64,000 nucleotides of DNA, taken from contig NZ_JAOYOD010000001.1 of assembly GCF_025833875.1 (NCBI RefSeq), positions 2,604,001 through 2,668,000 on the forward strand. Reading direction: 5' to 3'. The translations under genes were made by a program, and so were the position numbers. Numbering within the stretch: position 1 is the stretch's first letter; each line of letters begins with the position of its first letter. Source of the DNA: Reichenbachiella ulvae. Its GTDB lineage: Bacteria; Bacteroidota; Bacteroidia; Cytophagales; Cyclobacteriaceae. Positions 8,802 to 16,832 of this stretch are shown in pieces. Below the pieces are notes generated by a model. It had not been told where the DNA came from. It saw only the letters and a program-made list of their open reading frames with translations, and made no database searches.

Positions 8802-10985
8802 ATGAAAACGAAATACCTACTGACAATTGCAGTAACCCTGTGTGCCTGGACACAGGGACTATCACAAAACTACCCATTTAGAAATCCTGAATTATCCTTA
8901 GACGAACGTATCGATGACCTGATTGGTCGACTGACATTAGACGAAAAAGCCGCTCAAATGCTCAACAGCACACCGGCTATCGACAGACTGGATATCCCAC
9001 CTTATGATTATTGGAACGAGGCCCTGCACGGCGTAGGTAGATCTGGTAATGCTACAGTCTTTCCACAAGCCATTGGATTGGGTGCGACATTTGACGATGA
9101 CTTGGCGCTACGAGTATCGTCTGCCATCTCTGACGAAGCGCGAGCGATGTTCAACGCCTCTCAGGCTGCTGGCAACTATATGCGCTACAGCGGATTGACT
9201 TTCTGGACTCCCAACATCAACATCTTTAGAGACCCACGTTGGGGTCGAGGACAAGAGACCTACGGAGAAGATCCTTATTTAACAGGTAAGCTAGGTGCTG
9301 CATTCGTACGTGGATTGCAGGGCGATGATCCCAACTATCTAAAAACAGCTGCCTGCGCTAAGCACTTTGCCGTTCACAGTGGACCAGAGAAGCTCAGACA
9401 CGAATTCAATGCTATAGCCAGCGACAAGGACGTTCATGAAACCTATTTACCCGCATTTGAGGCTTTGGTTGATGCTGGTGTAGAGTCTGTCATGTGTGCC
9501 TACAACAGCACCAATGGCGAACCTTGCTGTGCGAACAACTACCTTATCGATGAAATCTTAAGAGGCAAGTGGAACTATCAGGGCCACATCGTGAGCGACT
9601 GCTGGGCCATCAAGGACTTTTACGCCACCCCTGGTCATGGCGCTTCAGAATCGAAAACAGAGGCCGCTGCATTGGCATTGACTAGTGGAGTGGATCTCAA
9701 CTGTGGTGACACTTACGAAGTACTGGCAGATGCAGTAAGAGAAGGGCTTGTTTCTGAGCAAATGGTTGATGAACGTCTACACAAGTTGCTCGAAACTCGT
9801 TTCAAACTAGGCTTGTTTGACCCTGTAGATGCCAATCCATACAACAGCATCAGTCCAGAGGTAGTAGGAAGTCAAAAACACAGAGAACTGGCCTATGAAG
9901 TAGCTCTGAAGTCTGCTGTCCTGTTGAAGAACGACAATGTGCTGCCATTAAAAAACAACCTGAATAGATACTATGTAGTAGGACCGAATGCAGCCTCTAT
10001 CGACGCACTTTTGGGCAACTACTTTGGAATGAACCCGAACCTGGTAACTGTACTAGAAGGTATCGCTTCGAGAATCGAAATGGGAAGCCAAATCCAATAC
10101 AGCCCTGGAACTACGCTGGATGCGCCAAACAAAAACCCTATCGACTGGTCCTCTCCAGAGGCAGCCAATTCGGATGTAACGATCATGGTAATGGGCTTGA
10201 CTCGTCATCTTGAAGGTGAAGAAGGTGAATCTATCTCCTCTCCTCACTTCGGGGACAGACTGGACTACAACATCCCCGCTAACCAAATCGACTATTTGAA
10301 AAAGATCAAAAGCCATGGCAAGCCTGTAGTGGCTGTAGTGACTGGTGGTAGCCCGATGAATCTTCAAGAGGTGCACGAAATTGCCGATGCGGTTCTTTTG
10401 ATTTGGTATCCAGGTCAGGAAGGTGGAAACGCAGCAGCTGACATCATCTTTGGTAATGCTTCTCCCTCTGGTAAGCTTCCAATCACTTTTCCTAAGTCGC
10501 TGGATCAACTACCAGCCTATGAGGACTACACCATGGAAGGTCGTACCTACAAGTACATGACCGAAGAACCCATGTACCCTTTCGGATTTGGATTGACATA
10601 TACAGACATCAACTTTTCTAATCTTGAGTTGAGTAAAAAGAGCATCAAAAAAGGACAAACAATCACTGCCAGTTGCACGATCACTAATTCAGGATCAGTA
10701 GATACTGAAGAGGTAGTACAGCTCTATATCACTGATGAAAAAGCCAGTGTTCGTACTCCTCTATTCTCTTTAGAAGGAACTCAGAGAGTAGCATTGAAGG
10801 CTGGAGAAAGCAAAACCATCAGTTTTGAAATCGATAGTGAAATGCTGGAACTGATCAATCTGAAGGGACAGTCAGTTTTAGAAAAAGGAAGCTTTAAAGT
10901 ATCTATCGCTTCATCTCTACCTAGTGACAGAGCAGCCGATCTAGGAGCAGCAGCGCCAGTATCAGCTCAATTGAATTTGAAATAA
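8802..10985 (+). CDS. GH3 beta-xylosidase-type glycoside hydrolase, exported
   Basis: 727 residues: signal peptide (residues 1-21, LSQ before NYPF), GH3 N-terminal barrel, GH3 C-terminal alpha/beta domain and a C-terminal fibronectin III-like domain (from ~610, with YPFGFGLTYT just before it). The nucleophile is Asp266 in HIVSDCWAI; KHFAVHSGPE and GRGQETYGEDP are the usual substrate-site motifs. WNEALHGVGR is typical of the xylan 1,4-beta-xylosidase/arabinosidase branch rather than NAGase-type GH3. With the neighbouring GH67 and uxuA it would finish debranched xylo-oligosaccharides. Exact specificity (xylose, arabinose or glucose) is inference from context. Confidence 0.93.
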   Translation: MKTKYLLTIAVTLCAWTQGLSQNYPFRNPELSLDERIDDLIGRLTLDEKAAQMLNSTPAIDRLDIPPYDYWNEALHGVGRSGNATVFPQAIGLGATFDDDLALRVSSAISDEARAMFNASQAAGNYMRYSGLTFWTPNINIFRDPRWGRGQETYGEDPYLTGKLGAAFVRGLQGDDPNYLKTAACAKHFAVHSGPEKLRHEFNAIASDKDVHETYLPAFEALVDAGVESVMCAYNSTNGEPCCANNYLIDEILRGKWNYQGHIVSDCWAIKDFYATPGHGASESKTEAAALALTSGVDLNCGDTYEVLADAVREGLVSEQMVDERLHKLLETRFKLGLFDPVDANPYNSISPEVVGSQKHRELAYEVALKSAVLLKNDNVLPLKNNLNRYYVVGPNAASIDALLGNYFGMNPNLVTVLEGIASRIEMGSQIQYSPGTTLDAPNKNPIDWSSPEAANSDVTIMVMGLTRHLEGEEGESISSPHFGDRLDYNIPANQIDYLKKIKSHGKPVVAVVTGGSPMNLQEVHEIADAVLLIWYPGQEGGNAAADIIFGNASPSGKLPITFPKSLDQLPAYEDYTMEGRTYKYMTEEPMYPFGFGLTYTDINFSNLELSKKSIKKGQTITASCTITNSGSVDTEEVVQLYITDEKASVRTPLFSLEGTQRVALKAGESKTISFEIDSEMLELINLKGQSVLEKGSFKVSIASSLPSDRAADLGAAAPVSAQLNLK

Positions 10986-11011
10986 TACAACAAGCTACAT
11001 TATACTTAGTA

Positions 11012-11046
11012 TAGCCGTGTGATCATTGATTGCACGGCTTTTTTAT
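11012..11046 (+). terminator. Rho-independent terminator after GH3
   Basis: Stem AGCCGTG / CACGGCT, with further imperfect pairing toward the loop, followed by TTTTTTA. Confidence 0.8.
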
Positions 11047-11157
11047 GCCCTAATTATATAGGGTTCCCACTAACCAAACGATATATTATTGTGTCAATAA
11101 TAGTATTCAAAACGAATTAGCCCATTTGCATTTCGGTTAGGTATAACTCACCTTTCA

Positions 11158-11221
11158 ATGGATCGACCGATCCAATGAGTGTGGATCAATGGATCCATTC
11201 ATTATGGATCGGTCGATCCAT
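11158..11221. repeat. 64-bp near-perfect palindrome rich in GGATC
   Basis: The arms ATGGATCGACCGATCCA (11158-11174) and TGGATCGGTCGATCCAT (11205-11221) are exact reverse complements. The 30-nt centre continues an imperfect pairing (ATGAGTGTGGATC against GATCCATTCAT). Each arm is itself nearly palindromic around GATCG(A/G)(C/T)CGATC. It is not followed by a T run, so it is not a simple terminator. Confidence 0.8.
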
Positions 11222-11287
11222 AATCAACAGAGTAGTAACTAACTAAATGATGGAAGCATAGGTCCATAATTACACGAGTAGTAACTA
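11217..11287 (+). repeat. Degenerate direct repeat, two copies
   Basis: Two 25-nt copies begin at 11217 and 11263, both starting TCCATAAT and ending GAGTAGTAACTA, with four differences between them. The period is 46 nt. The first copy overlaps the right arm of the palindrome. Confidence 0.65.
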
Positions 11288-11611
11288 CAATTCAAACACC
11301 TACTCAAGGTCTAATAGTGGATCAGTCAGTTCTTCTGAGGAATAGATGAAAAATTAAGAATTTATACTCCCCTTAACATCTGACGAATACTTATTACCAT
11401 AACACCAATCATTAACCCAAAATCGCTCCTGTTAATCTTATTGGATGATTTCCATTAATGTTAATGGTTAAGGTTAGCAACTCTTATATATAGAAATGTA
11501 TGGATCTACTTACCCCTCACTTTACAGACTGATCCCTAATATTTTCAATCCCCAGAAATCCAGATTGATCTTACTAATGGAATGATCTCAAAAAGAAAAG
11601 CCCCTAAAAAC

Positions 11612-11644
11612 AAAAAAGACTGTCCATAAAATGAACAGTCTTTT
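11612..11644 (-). terminator. Terminator of tRNA-Cys
   Basis: On the minus strand the stem AAGACTGT / ACAGTCTT is followed by TTTTTTG, five bases after the tRNA 3' end. Confidence 0.8.
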
Positions 11645-11648
11645 GAAG

Positions 11649-11719
11649 AGGTCCCGAGCGGATTCGAACCGCTGTACGAGCTTTTGCAGAGCTCTGCCTA
11701 GCCACTCGGCCACAGGACC
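11649..11719 (-). tRNA. tRNA-Cys (GCA)
   Basis: A 71-nt cloverleaf read on the minus strand. The acceptor GGTCCTG pairs with CGGGACC and the discriminator is U. The anticodon stem is GAGCT/AGCTC with loop CTGCAAA, giving anticodon GCA. The T loop is GGTTCGAATCC-like. CCA is not encoded: the base after the acceptor stem is the discriminator, then CTTC. It has its own promoter and terminator. Confidence 0.95.
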
Positions 11720-11731
11720 ATTTTGATGTTG

Positions 11732-11762
11732 CAAAAATAGAATTATTTGCTCATCCAGCAAA
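11732..11762 (-). promoter_or_regulatory. Promoter of tRNA-Cys
   Basis: Minus-strand TTTG (11762-11759), a 19-nt spacer, then TATTTTTG (11739-11732): an exact fit to the Bacteroidota TTTG/TAnnTTTG consensus, ending 13 nt from the mature 5' end. Confidence 0.85.
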
Positions 11763-11807
11763 CATTTTATCATCTATTACAACTAATATCTCTTACGAGA
11801 TAGGGAA

Positions 11808-11838
11808 GAAAAAGGTGTGCCTATCGGCACACCTTTTT
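11808..11838 (-). terminator. Terminator of rpsA
   Basis: Near-perfect hairpin AAAAGGTGTGC / GCACACCTTTT with a short loop and T tract on the minus strand, 10 nt after the rpsA stop. The A tract on the other side makes it potentially bidirectional. Confidence 0.9.
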
Positions 11839-11847
11839 ACTTAATAT

Positions 11848-13779
11848 TTATTCAGCAGATTCTTCTTTAGAATCGCCTTCTTCTTTCTTTGGAGCTGCTT
11901 TTTTAGCAGGCTTCTCTCCACCTTCCATTTGCTCTTTTAGAGCAGTCAAGGCAGCTAGATCTCCCAAAGTAGACTTCTCTGATTCAGAATTCAATTTATC
12001 GATGACTTTGCTTCCGCCACCTTTTCCGCCTTTCTTAGCAGCAGGTCTTGCAGGCTTCTCGCTCGCTTCTTTGTTGTAAGTCGCTACGTGAGAAAGTGCA
12101 ATTCTTCTCTCATCTTTAGAGAAGTCGATCACCATGAAGTCTAAGCTATCTCCAACTACTGGAGTTGAACCATCTTCTTTCTTCAGGTTACGAGTAGAAA
12201 CAAATCCTTCTAGTCCGTAAGGAAGCTCAAGGATCGCACCTTTATCGATAATTGTATTTACTGTACACTTGTGAGTTGTTCCTTTTTCGAATACAGTTTC
12301 GAATGTATCCCAAGGATTCTCCTCCAATTGCTTGTGACCCAATGCCAATCTTCTGTTGTCAACGTCAAGCTCTAGTACTCTTACATCCAGCTCTTCATTC
12401 ACATTTACAAATTCAGAAGGGTGCTTGATCTTCTTAGTCCAAGACAAATCAGATACGTGTACCAAACCGTCGATACCTTCTTCCAACTCGATGAATAGAC
12501 CGAAGTTTGTCAAGTTTCTCACCACTCCTTTGTGATCAGTACCTACAGCATACTTAGTCAATACATCTTGCTTAGTCCAAGGATCTTCAGTCAATTGTTT
12601 GATACCCAAAGACATTTTTCTATCGTCTCTGTCGATCGTCAATACTACAGCCTCTAGCTCATCACCGATGTTGATGAAATCCTGTGGATTTCTCAAGTGC
12701 TGAGACCAAGACATTTCAGATACGTGGATCAAACCTTCAACACCTGGCTGAATTTCTAAGAACGCACCGTAATCAGCAACATTTACAATCTTACCTTTTA
12801 CTTTGCTTCCGATCTCAACAGATGCATCTAGAGAATCCCATGGGTGCTCTGACAATTGCTTCATACCAAGAGAGATTCTCTTCTTGTCATCGTCAAAGTC
12901 AAGAACTACCACGTTCACTTTCTCATCCAGGTTCAATACTTCTTCTGGGTGATTCACTCTACCCCATGAAATATCTGTAATGTGAAGTAGACCATCTACA
13001 CCACCCAAGTCGATGAATACACCGAAGTTGGTCATGTTTTTGATTACACCTTCTAGTACTTGACCTTTCTCCAGGTTCTCGAGGATCTGAGCTTTTTGCT
13101 TCTCTAGATCTTTCTCGATCAGTACTTTGTGTGATACTACTACGTTATCATTAGTGTAGTTGATTTTCACAACTTTCACTTCCATCTTCTTATCAACGAA
13201 GATATCGAAATCTCTGATTGGCTTCACATCGATCTGAGATCCAGGCAAGAACGCCTCTACTCCGAAGATGTCTACGATCAAACCACCTTTGGTTCTTCTC
13301 TTCACCATACCATCGATAACCAAATCCTGATCGAAAGACTTTTGAATATTTTCCCAAGCACTTACGATCTTCGCCTTCTTGCGAGAAAGAACCAACTGAC
13401 CGTTGTTATCTTCCTGCTCCTCGATGAATACCTCAACAGTGTCTCCTGCTTTCAGATCAGGCATATCTCTGAATTCTGAAGCAGATACCAAACCATCAGA
13501 TTTGAATCCAATGTTGATGATTACATCTCTAGACGATACACTTACTACTGTTCCCTGAACTACCTCTTTTTCTTCAATAGTGTTCAAAGAATCACCGTAA
13601 AGTGCTTCTAGTTCTTCTCTTTTTGATTTAGAATAACCGTCTCCGAATCCTTTTGGCTGGATATTGTCCCAGTCAAATTCTTCTTCTTTAACCGGAGCAG
13701 CTTTTTTCGGCTCTTCAGCTGCTACTTCTGGTGCGTTTGCTACCTCTTCGTTAGCAACTTCTTTATTTTCTTCTGCCAT
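11848..13779 (-). CDS. rpsA: 30S ribosomal protein S1
   Basis: 643 residues. It binds mRNA on the small subunit and helps load it, which matters in Bacteroidota where Shine-Dalgarno signals are weak. Six S1 OB-fold repeats can be followed from about residue 75 to 560; the later ones carry the typical (V/I)xNxxxFGxFI(D/E)L and HVS(D/E)(L/M)SW motifs (for example GVDGLLHITDISW, GVEGLIHVSEMSW, GIDGLVHVSDLSW). An acidic Ala/Glu-rich N-terminal extension of ~45 residues and a Lys/Glu/Ala-rich C-terminal tail of ~70 residues are usual for this phylum. It is monocistronic, with a structured leader. Confidence 0.97.
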   Translation of the reverse strand: MAEENKEVANEEVANAPEVAAEEPKKAAPVKEEEFDWDNIQPKGFGDGYSKSKREELEALYGDSLNTIEEKEVVQGTVVSVSSRDVIINIGFKSDGLVSASEFRDMPDLKAGDTVEVFIEEQEDNNGQLVLSRKKAKIVSAWENIQKSFDQDLVIDGMVKRRTKGGLIVDIFGVEAFLPGSQIDVKPIRDFDIFVDKKMEVKVVKINYTNDNVVVSHKVLIEKDLEKQKAQILENLEKGQVLEGVIKNMTNFGVFIDLGGVDGLLHITDISWGRVNHPEEVLNLDEKVNVVVLDFDDDKKRISLGMKQLSEHPWDSLDASVEIGSKVKGKIVNVADYGAFLEIQPGVEGLIHVSEMSWSQHLRNPQDFINIGDELEAVVLTIDRDDRKMSLGIKQLTEDPWTKQDVLTKYAVGTDHKGVVRNLTNFGLFIELEEGIDGLVHVSDLSWTKKIKHPSEFVNVNEELDVRVLELDVDNRRLALGHKQLEENPWDTFETVFEKGTTHKCTVNTIIDKGAILELPYGLEGFVSTRNLKKEDGSTPVVGDSLDFMVIDFSKDERRIALSHVATYNKEASEKPARPAAKKGGKGGGSKVIDKLNSESEKSTLGDLAALTALKEQMEGGEKPAKKAAPKKEEGDSKEESAE

Positions 13780-13843
13780 TTTAATGGTGCCCTATCAATA
13801 CAATGCAATCACGGGCCATTCTTGCATCATTTTGTTGTACATT

Positions 13844-13888
13844 ATTCGCCTGAGCGAACCCCATTCACTTGAATGGAGCGCAAAGCTA
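13844..13888 (-). promoter_or_regulatory. rpsA promoter -7 element and hairpin leader
   Basis: Minus strand: TAGCTTTG (13888-13881) is an exact -7 element, but no good -33 box is seen. Just downstream are two perfect small hairpins, CCATTC-AAGT-GAATGG (13876-13861) and TTCGC-TCAG-GCGAA (13858-13845), within a leader of about 95 nt. The structure suggests autoregulation by S1; that is inference. Confidence 0.5.
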
Positions 13889-13928
13889 AAAATTAAATAC
13901 AACAATGAATAACTGAGAGGAAACTAAA

Positions 13929-15443
13929 TCAAAAATCACCCTCATTTTCTTCAAAGCCCGAAAACATACTACCGATTAGGTCATCGATGCGCATGCCATT
14001 CTCTAAGGTATGCTTGCTGAGGTAGCTGTATTCCACCAGAGCAAAAAGCACGAACTCCATCAAGAAATAACGCAAGGATTCATCTTTCAGGCCTTTGATC
14101 TGGGATTTGACCAAATCGGCAAGTCCTGGAACCTTGTCTAGTTCTTTGCGGTATTGCTTGGTTGGATAATCATGTAGGATATCGATCACATTCTCATTGC
14201 CAAACCAATTGGCTATATCCTTGTATGGATCTTTCTTTTCTTTATTCTTTCTTGCTTCATCAGGATCTTCAAAATAATCTGTGAATAAGGTCCTAATGGC
14301 CTTCCCGATCAAATTGTGTGCAACGATCCCAGGACCTTCCTGCTCTCCTTCGTAGACCAATTCGACTTTACCAGTAATAGATGGAATCACCCCAATGAAG
14401 TCTGTGATCCGAACCGTCCCCTCTTTTTCTTTATTGATCAGCAAACGTCTCTCTATACTTGAAACCAGGTTCTCATAAGAAGAAATGGTCAATCGAGCGG
14501 ATACACCACTGTTCACATCCACATATTCACTACTTCTAGCTTCTACTGCTACCTGCTCGATCAGCAACTTGGCAATTTCATTCACATGCACATTGGGCAG
14601 GTTGGCAGATTTTGCCTCCTGCTCTGTGATTTTAATCCCAGTATGAATGGATTTAGGATAGTGGGTAATGATCTGACTACCCAATCGATCCTTGAGTGGT
14701 GTCACGATACTACCGCGATTGGTATAATCCTCTGGGTTGGCCGTAAATACAAATTGAATATCAAGAGGCAACCTTAGCTTGAAGCCTCTGATCTGGATAT
14801 CCCCTTCCTGAAGGATATTGAATAGCGCAACTTGAATACGCGGCTGCAAATCAGGGATTTCATTAATCACAAAAATGCCTCGGTGCGACCTGGGCACCAA
14901 TCCATAGTGAATCACCCTTTCGTCAGAATAAGGCAATTTCAAAGAAGCCGCCTTGATCGGGTCTACATCGCCAATCAAATCTGCAATCGACACGTCAGGA
15001 GTAGCCAATTTTTCTGTAAACCTTTCGTCTCTATGCAGCCACTCTACAGGAGTGTCATCGCCTTTTTCCTTGATCAGATCTTTGGCATAGCGCGACAGAG
15101 GATTCAATGGGTCATCATTCAACTCACTACCTGCTACCACTGGCACATACTCATCCAGCAATCGCACCATCATGCGAGCCATACGTGTTTTGGCCTGACC
15201 CCTCAGACCCAAAAAGTTAATATTATGCTTAGAAAGAATCGCACGCTCTACATCTGGAATCACCGTATCTTCATACCCTAAGATCCCTTCGAACACATTC
15301 ACTTCCTCCTGCAGAGATTGAATGAGGTTTTGTCTCAATTCGTCTTTGACGGAAAGAGCCTCATAGCCACTCGCTTTTAATTCCCCTAAAGTATTGATTG
15401 CTAATTTGGAAGCCGAATCCAGCTTCTTATATGATTTTACCAT
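13929..15443 (-). CDS. MoxR/Mg-chelatase I-type AAA+ ATPase
   Basis: 504 residues. The P-loop is GLRGQAKT (residues 79-86, Lys85), in the altered form seen in Mg-chelatase-like ATPases. The Walker B/sensor region reads GIFVINEIPDLQPRIQ (FVINE), followed by IQVALFNILQEGDIQIRGF and FTANPEDYTNRGSIVTPLKDR, typical of the ChlI/MoxR clade. A helical C-terminal extension of ~150 residues follows. Family members act as chaperone-like remodellers with a VWA partner. The start ATG overlaps the stop of the upstream VWA gene (ATGGTAA), so the two are translationally coupled. The substrate complex is unknown; no metal-cofactor gene is next to it. Confidence 0.88.
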   Translation of the reverse strand: MVKSYKKLDSASKLAINTLGELKASGYEALSVKDELRQNLIQSLQEEVNVFEGILGYEDTVIPDVERAILSKHNINFLGLRGQAKTRMARMMVRLLDEYVPVVAGSELNDDPLNPLSRYAKDLIKEKGDDTPVEWLHRDERFTEKLATPDVSIADLIGDVDPIKAASLKLPYSDERVIHYGLVPRSHRGIFVINEIPDLQPRIQVALFNILQEGDIQIRGFKLRLPLDIQFVFTANPEDYTNRGSIVTPLKDRLGSQIITHYPKSIHTGIKITEQEAKSANLPNVHVNEIAKLLIEQVAVEARSSEYVDVNSGVSARLTISSYENLVSSIERRLLINKEKEGTVRITDFIGVIPSITGKVELVYEGEQEGPGIVAHNLIGKAIRTLFTDYFEDPDEARKNKEKKDPYKDIANWFGNENVIDILHDYPTKQYRKELDKVPGLADLVKSQIKGLKDESLRYFLMEFVLFALVEYSYLSKHTLENGMRIDDLIGSMFSGFEENEGDF

Positions 15444-16552
15444 CTGTAGTTTTTCCTTCTGTTTTTCTTAAAATCTTCGAAAACAATATGACCTAACCCC
15501 TGCAAGTCACTGTAATAAGCATTTCCATTATTCGCTGCAGTAAATTCCTTAACGAACTGCTTCAAATATGGATCGGAGGCGATCATAAAGGTAGTGATTG
15601 GAATATTTATTTTTCGACAGCTTGCTGCCAAATTCAATGTTTTGTTGACAATTTTTGGATCCAGTCCAAAGCTGTTCTTATAGTACTTGATGCCCTGTTT
15701 CATACAGGTAGGTTTCCCATCCGTAATCATGAAGATTTGCTTGTTCTGGTTCTTACGCTTACGCAAAATATCCATGGCCAGCTCTAGTCCGGCAATGGTA
15801 TTGGTGTGATAAGGCCCTACGCTCAAATAAGGCAAATCTTTAATCTGTATCTGCCAGGCGTCATTACCAAATACGATAACATCCAGGGTATCTTTTTTAT
15901 ACTTATTCAGAATCAATTCTGACAAAGCCATGGCCACCTTTTTGGCGGGTGTGATTCGATCTTCACCATAGAGAATCATCGAGTGACTGATATCGATCAT
16001 CAGCACAGTGGAGGTTTGAGTTCTGAATTCATTTTCTACCACCTCCAGGTCATCTTCTGTCAAGGTAAAATCTCCCCCAAAACCATGATTGACCTGCGCA
16101 TTTCGGATACTATCGGTCATAGAGATATTGTCCGGGGAGTCTCCAAATTCAAAGTTGCGGATATCCACTCCCTTCTCTTCGCCCTGGCCACTGATGAATG
16201 TTTTGTGACTTCCCTGCCCTGATTTCCTGAGTTTCCCAAAGATTTCTTCAAGTGCACTTTTTCTAAAATCGCTTTCCGTTTTAGCCGTTATTTCCAGTTT
16301 GCCATCACCCGGGTTATCATCTAAATATCCTTTTTTCTTCAAATCCTCGATAAAATCTCCAATACCATACTGGTCAGTTGAGATATTGTATTGTTTATCC
16401 AGATTTGTGAGCCAACTCAAGGCTTCATTTGGGTCTCCAGAGGTGATCAGGAGTAATTCACGAAATATATTCCACAAGCTATCGAAGGTGCTTTCCTTTT
16501 CCTTATCTCTTGGTATAAATTCTGTAAAACGATATCCTTGCATAATGATCAA
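15437..16552 (-). CDS. VWA-domain protein, partner of the adjacent AAA+ ATPase
   Basis: 371 residues. A helical, charged N-terminal half precedes a von Willebrand factor A domain from ~180. The MIDAS motif DxSxS is complete: Asp187, Ser189 and Ser191 in MIDISHSM. MITDGKPTC provides the later MIDAS Asp, as in ChlD/CoxE/ViaA-like partners. It is cytoplasmic, with no signal peptide. It overlaps the ATPase gene by 7 nt, giving a classic ATPase-VWA pair, presumably a metal-dependent substrate adaptor. A second ATG at 16543 (MQGYRF) is an equally possible start. The partners' target is not evident from neighbours. Confidence 0.87.
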   Translation of the reverse strand: MIIMQGYRFTEFIPRDKEKESTFDSLWNIFRELLLITSGDPNEALSWLTNLDKQYNISTDQYGIGDFIEDLKKKGYLDDNPGDGKLEITAKTESDFRKSALEEIFGKLRKSGQGSHKTFISGQGEEKGVDIRNFEFGDSPDNISMTDSIRNAQVNHGFGGDFTLTEDDLEVVENEFRTQTSTVLMIDISHSMILYGEDRITPAKKVAMALSELILNKYKKDTLDVIVFGNDAWQIQIKDLPYLSVGPYHTNTIAGLELAMDILRKRKNQNKQIFMITDGKPTCMKQGIKYYKNSFGLDPKIVNKTLNLAASCRKINIPITTFMIASDPYLKQFVKEFTAANNGNAYYSDLQGLGHIVFEDFKKNRRKNYRW

Positions 16553-16642
16553 CCTTTACTAACAATAAAACTAATATTATTGTTTAGGGTTATGACATTT
16601 ATTCATTAATTTGAAAAAAATAAAAGCACTTTTTGAGAAAAG

Positions 16643-16798
16643 ATGGCAGGAAGACGCCCCATATTCGCTTCACTCGTACATGACACTTACATGTTTATCA
16701 GGGATCATACGTTCAAAATGATCCTGGAACCCAAACAGGGTAAACCTAAGAAGAAGACTGATAACATCGACGATCTAAAAAAGAACACCAACAAATAA
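16643..16798 (+). CDS. Small basic protein, 51 aa, unknown
   Basis: A short ORF in the 280-nt gap between two minus-strand genes. It starts ATGGCAGGAAGACGC, has a mixed hydrophobic/aromatic middle (DTYMFIRDHTFKMIL) and a lysine-rich tail ending KKNTNK. It ends directly at a GC-rich hairpin (16798-16815). Codon use resembles that of real genes in the window, and the hairpin supports a transcript ending here. I do not know a family. It could bind nucleic acid or membrane, judging from its charge only. It may also be a chance ORF. Confidence 0.5.
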   Translation: MAGRRPIFASLVHDTYMFIRDHTFKMILEPKQGKPKKKTDNIDDLKKNTNK

Positions 16799-16815
16799 GC
16801 CCGGCAACTCGGGCT
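16798..16815. terminator. Short GC-rich hairpin between convergent genes
   Basis: AGCCCG-GCAACT-CGGGCT. On the minus strand it is followed by TATTTGTT, and on the plus strand by CATTCAATT. It is probably a shared weak terminator for the 51-aa ORF and the fatty acid hydroxylase gene. Confidence 0.55.
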
Positions 16816-16832
16816 CATTCAATTACAATATT

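Larger units (their letters stand above)
11047..11611. other. Gene-free region with palindromes and degenerate repeats
   Basis: About 565 nt with no convincing ORF on either strand. It holds a long GGATC-rich palindrome (11158-11221), a 46-nt-period degenerate direct repeat (11217-11287) and a smaller palindrome CCATTAATGTTAATGG at 11452-11467. GGATC/GATCC motifs recur through it. No transposase remnant is visible. It may be a decayed gene, a site for a DNA-binding protein, or a structured RNA. Confidence 0.6.

Noticed and set aside
10053..10508. 151-aa antisense ORF inside the GH3 gene
   Set aside because: The plus-strand GH3 protein is continuous and well conserved here; the antisense product has no recognisable features.
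11158..11287. CRISPR array or insertion sequence ends
   Set aside because: There are only two degenerate repeat copies with no spacers of even length, no cas genes, and no transposase between the inverted arms.
11588..11773. 61-aa minus-strand ORF
   Set aside because: It runs straight through the tRNA-Cys gene, its promoter and its terminator; it is a by-product of the tRNA sequence.
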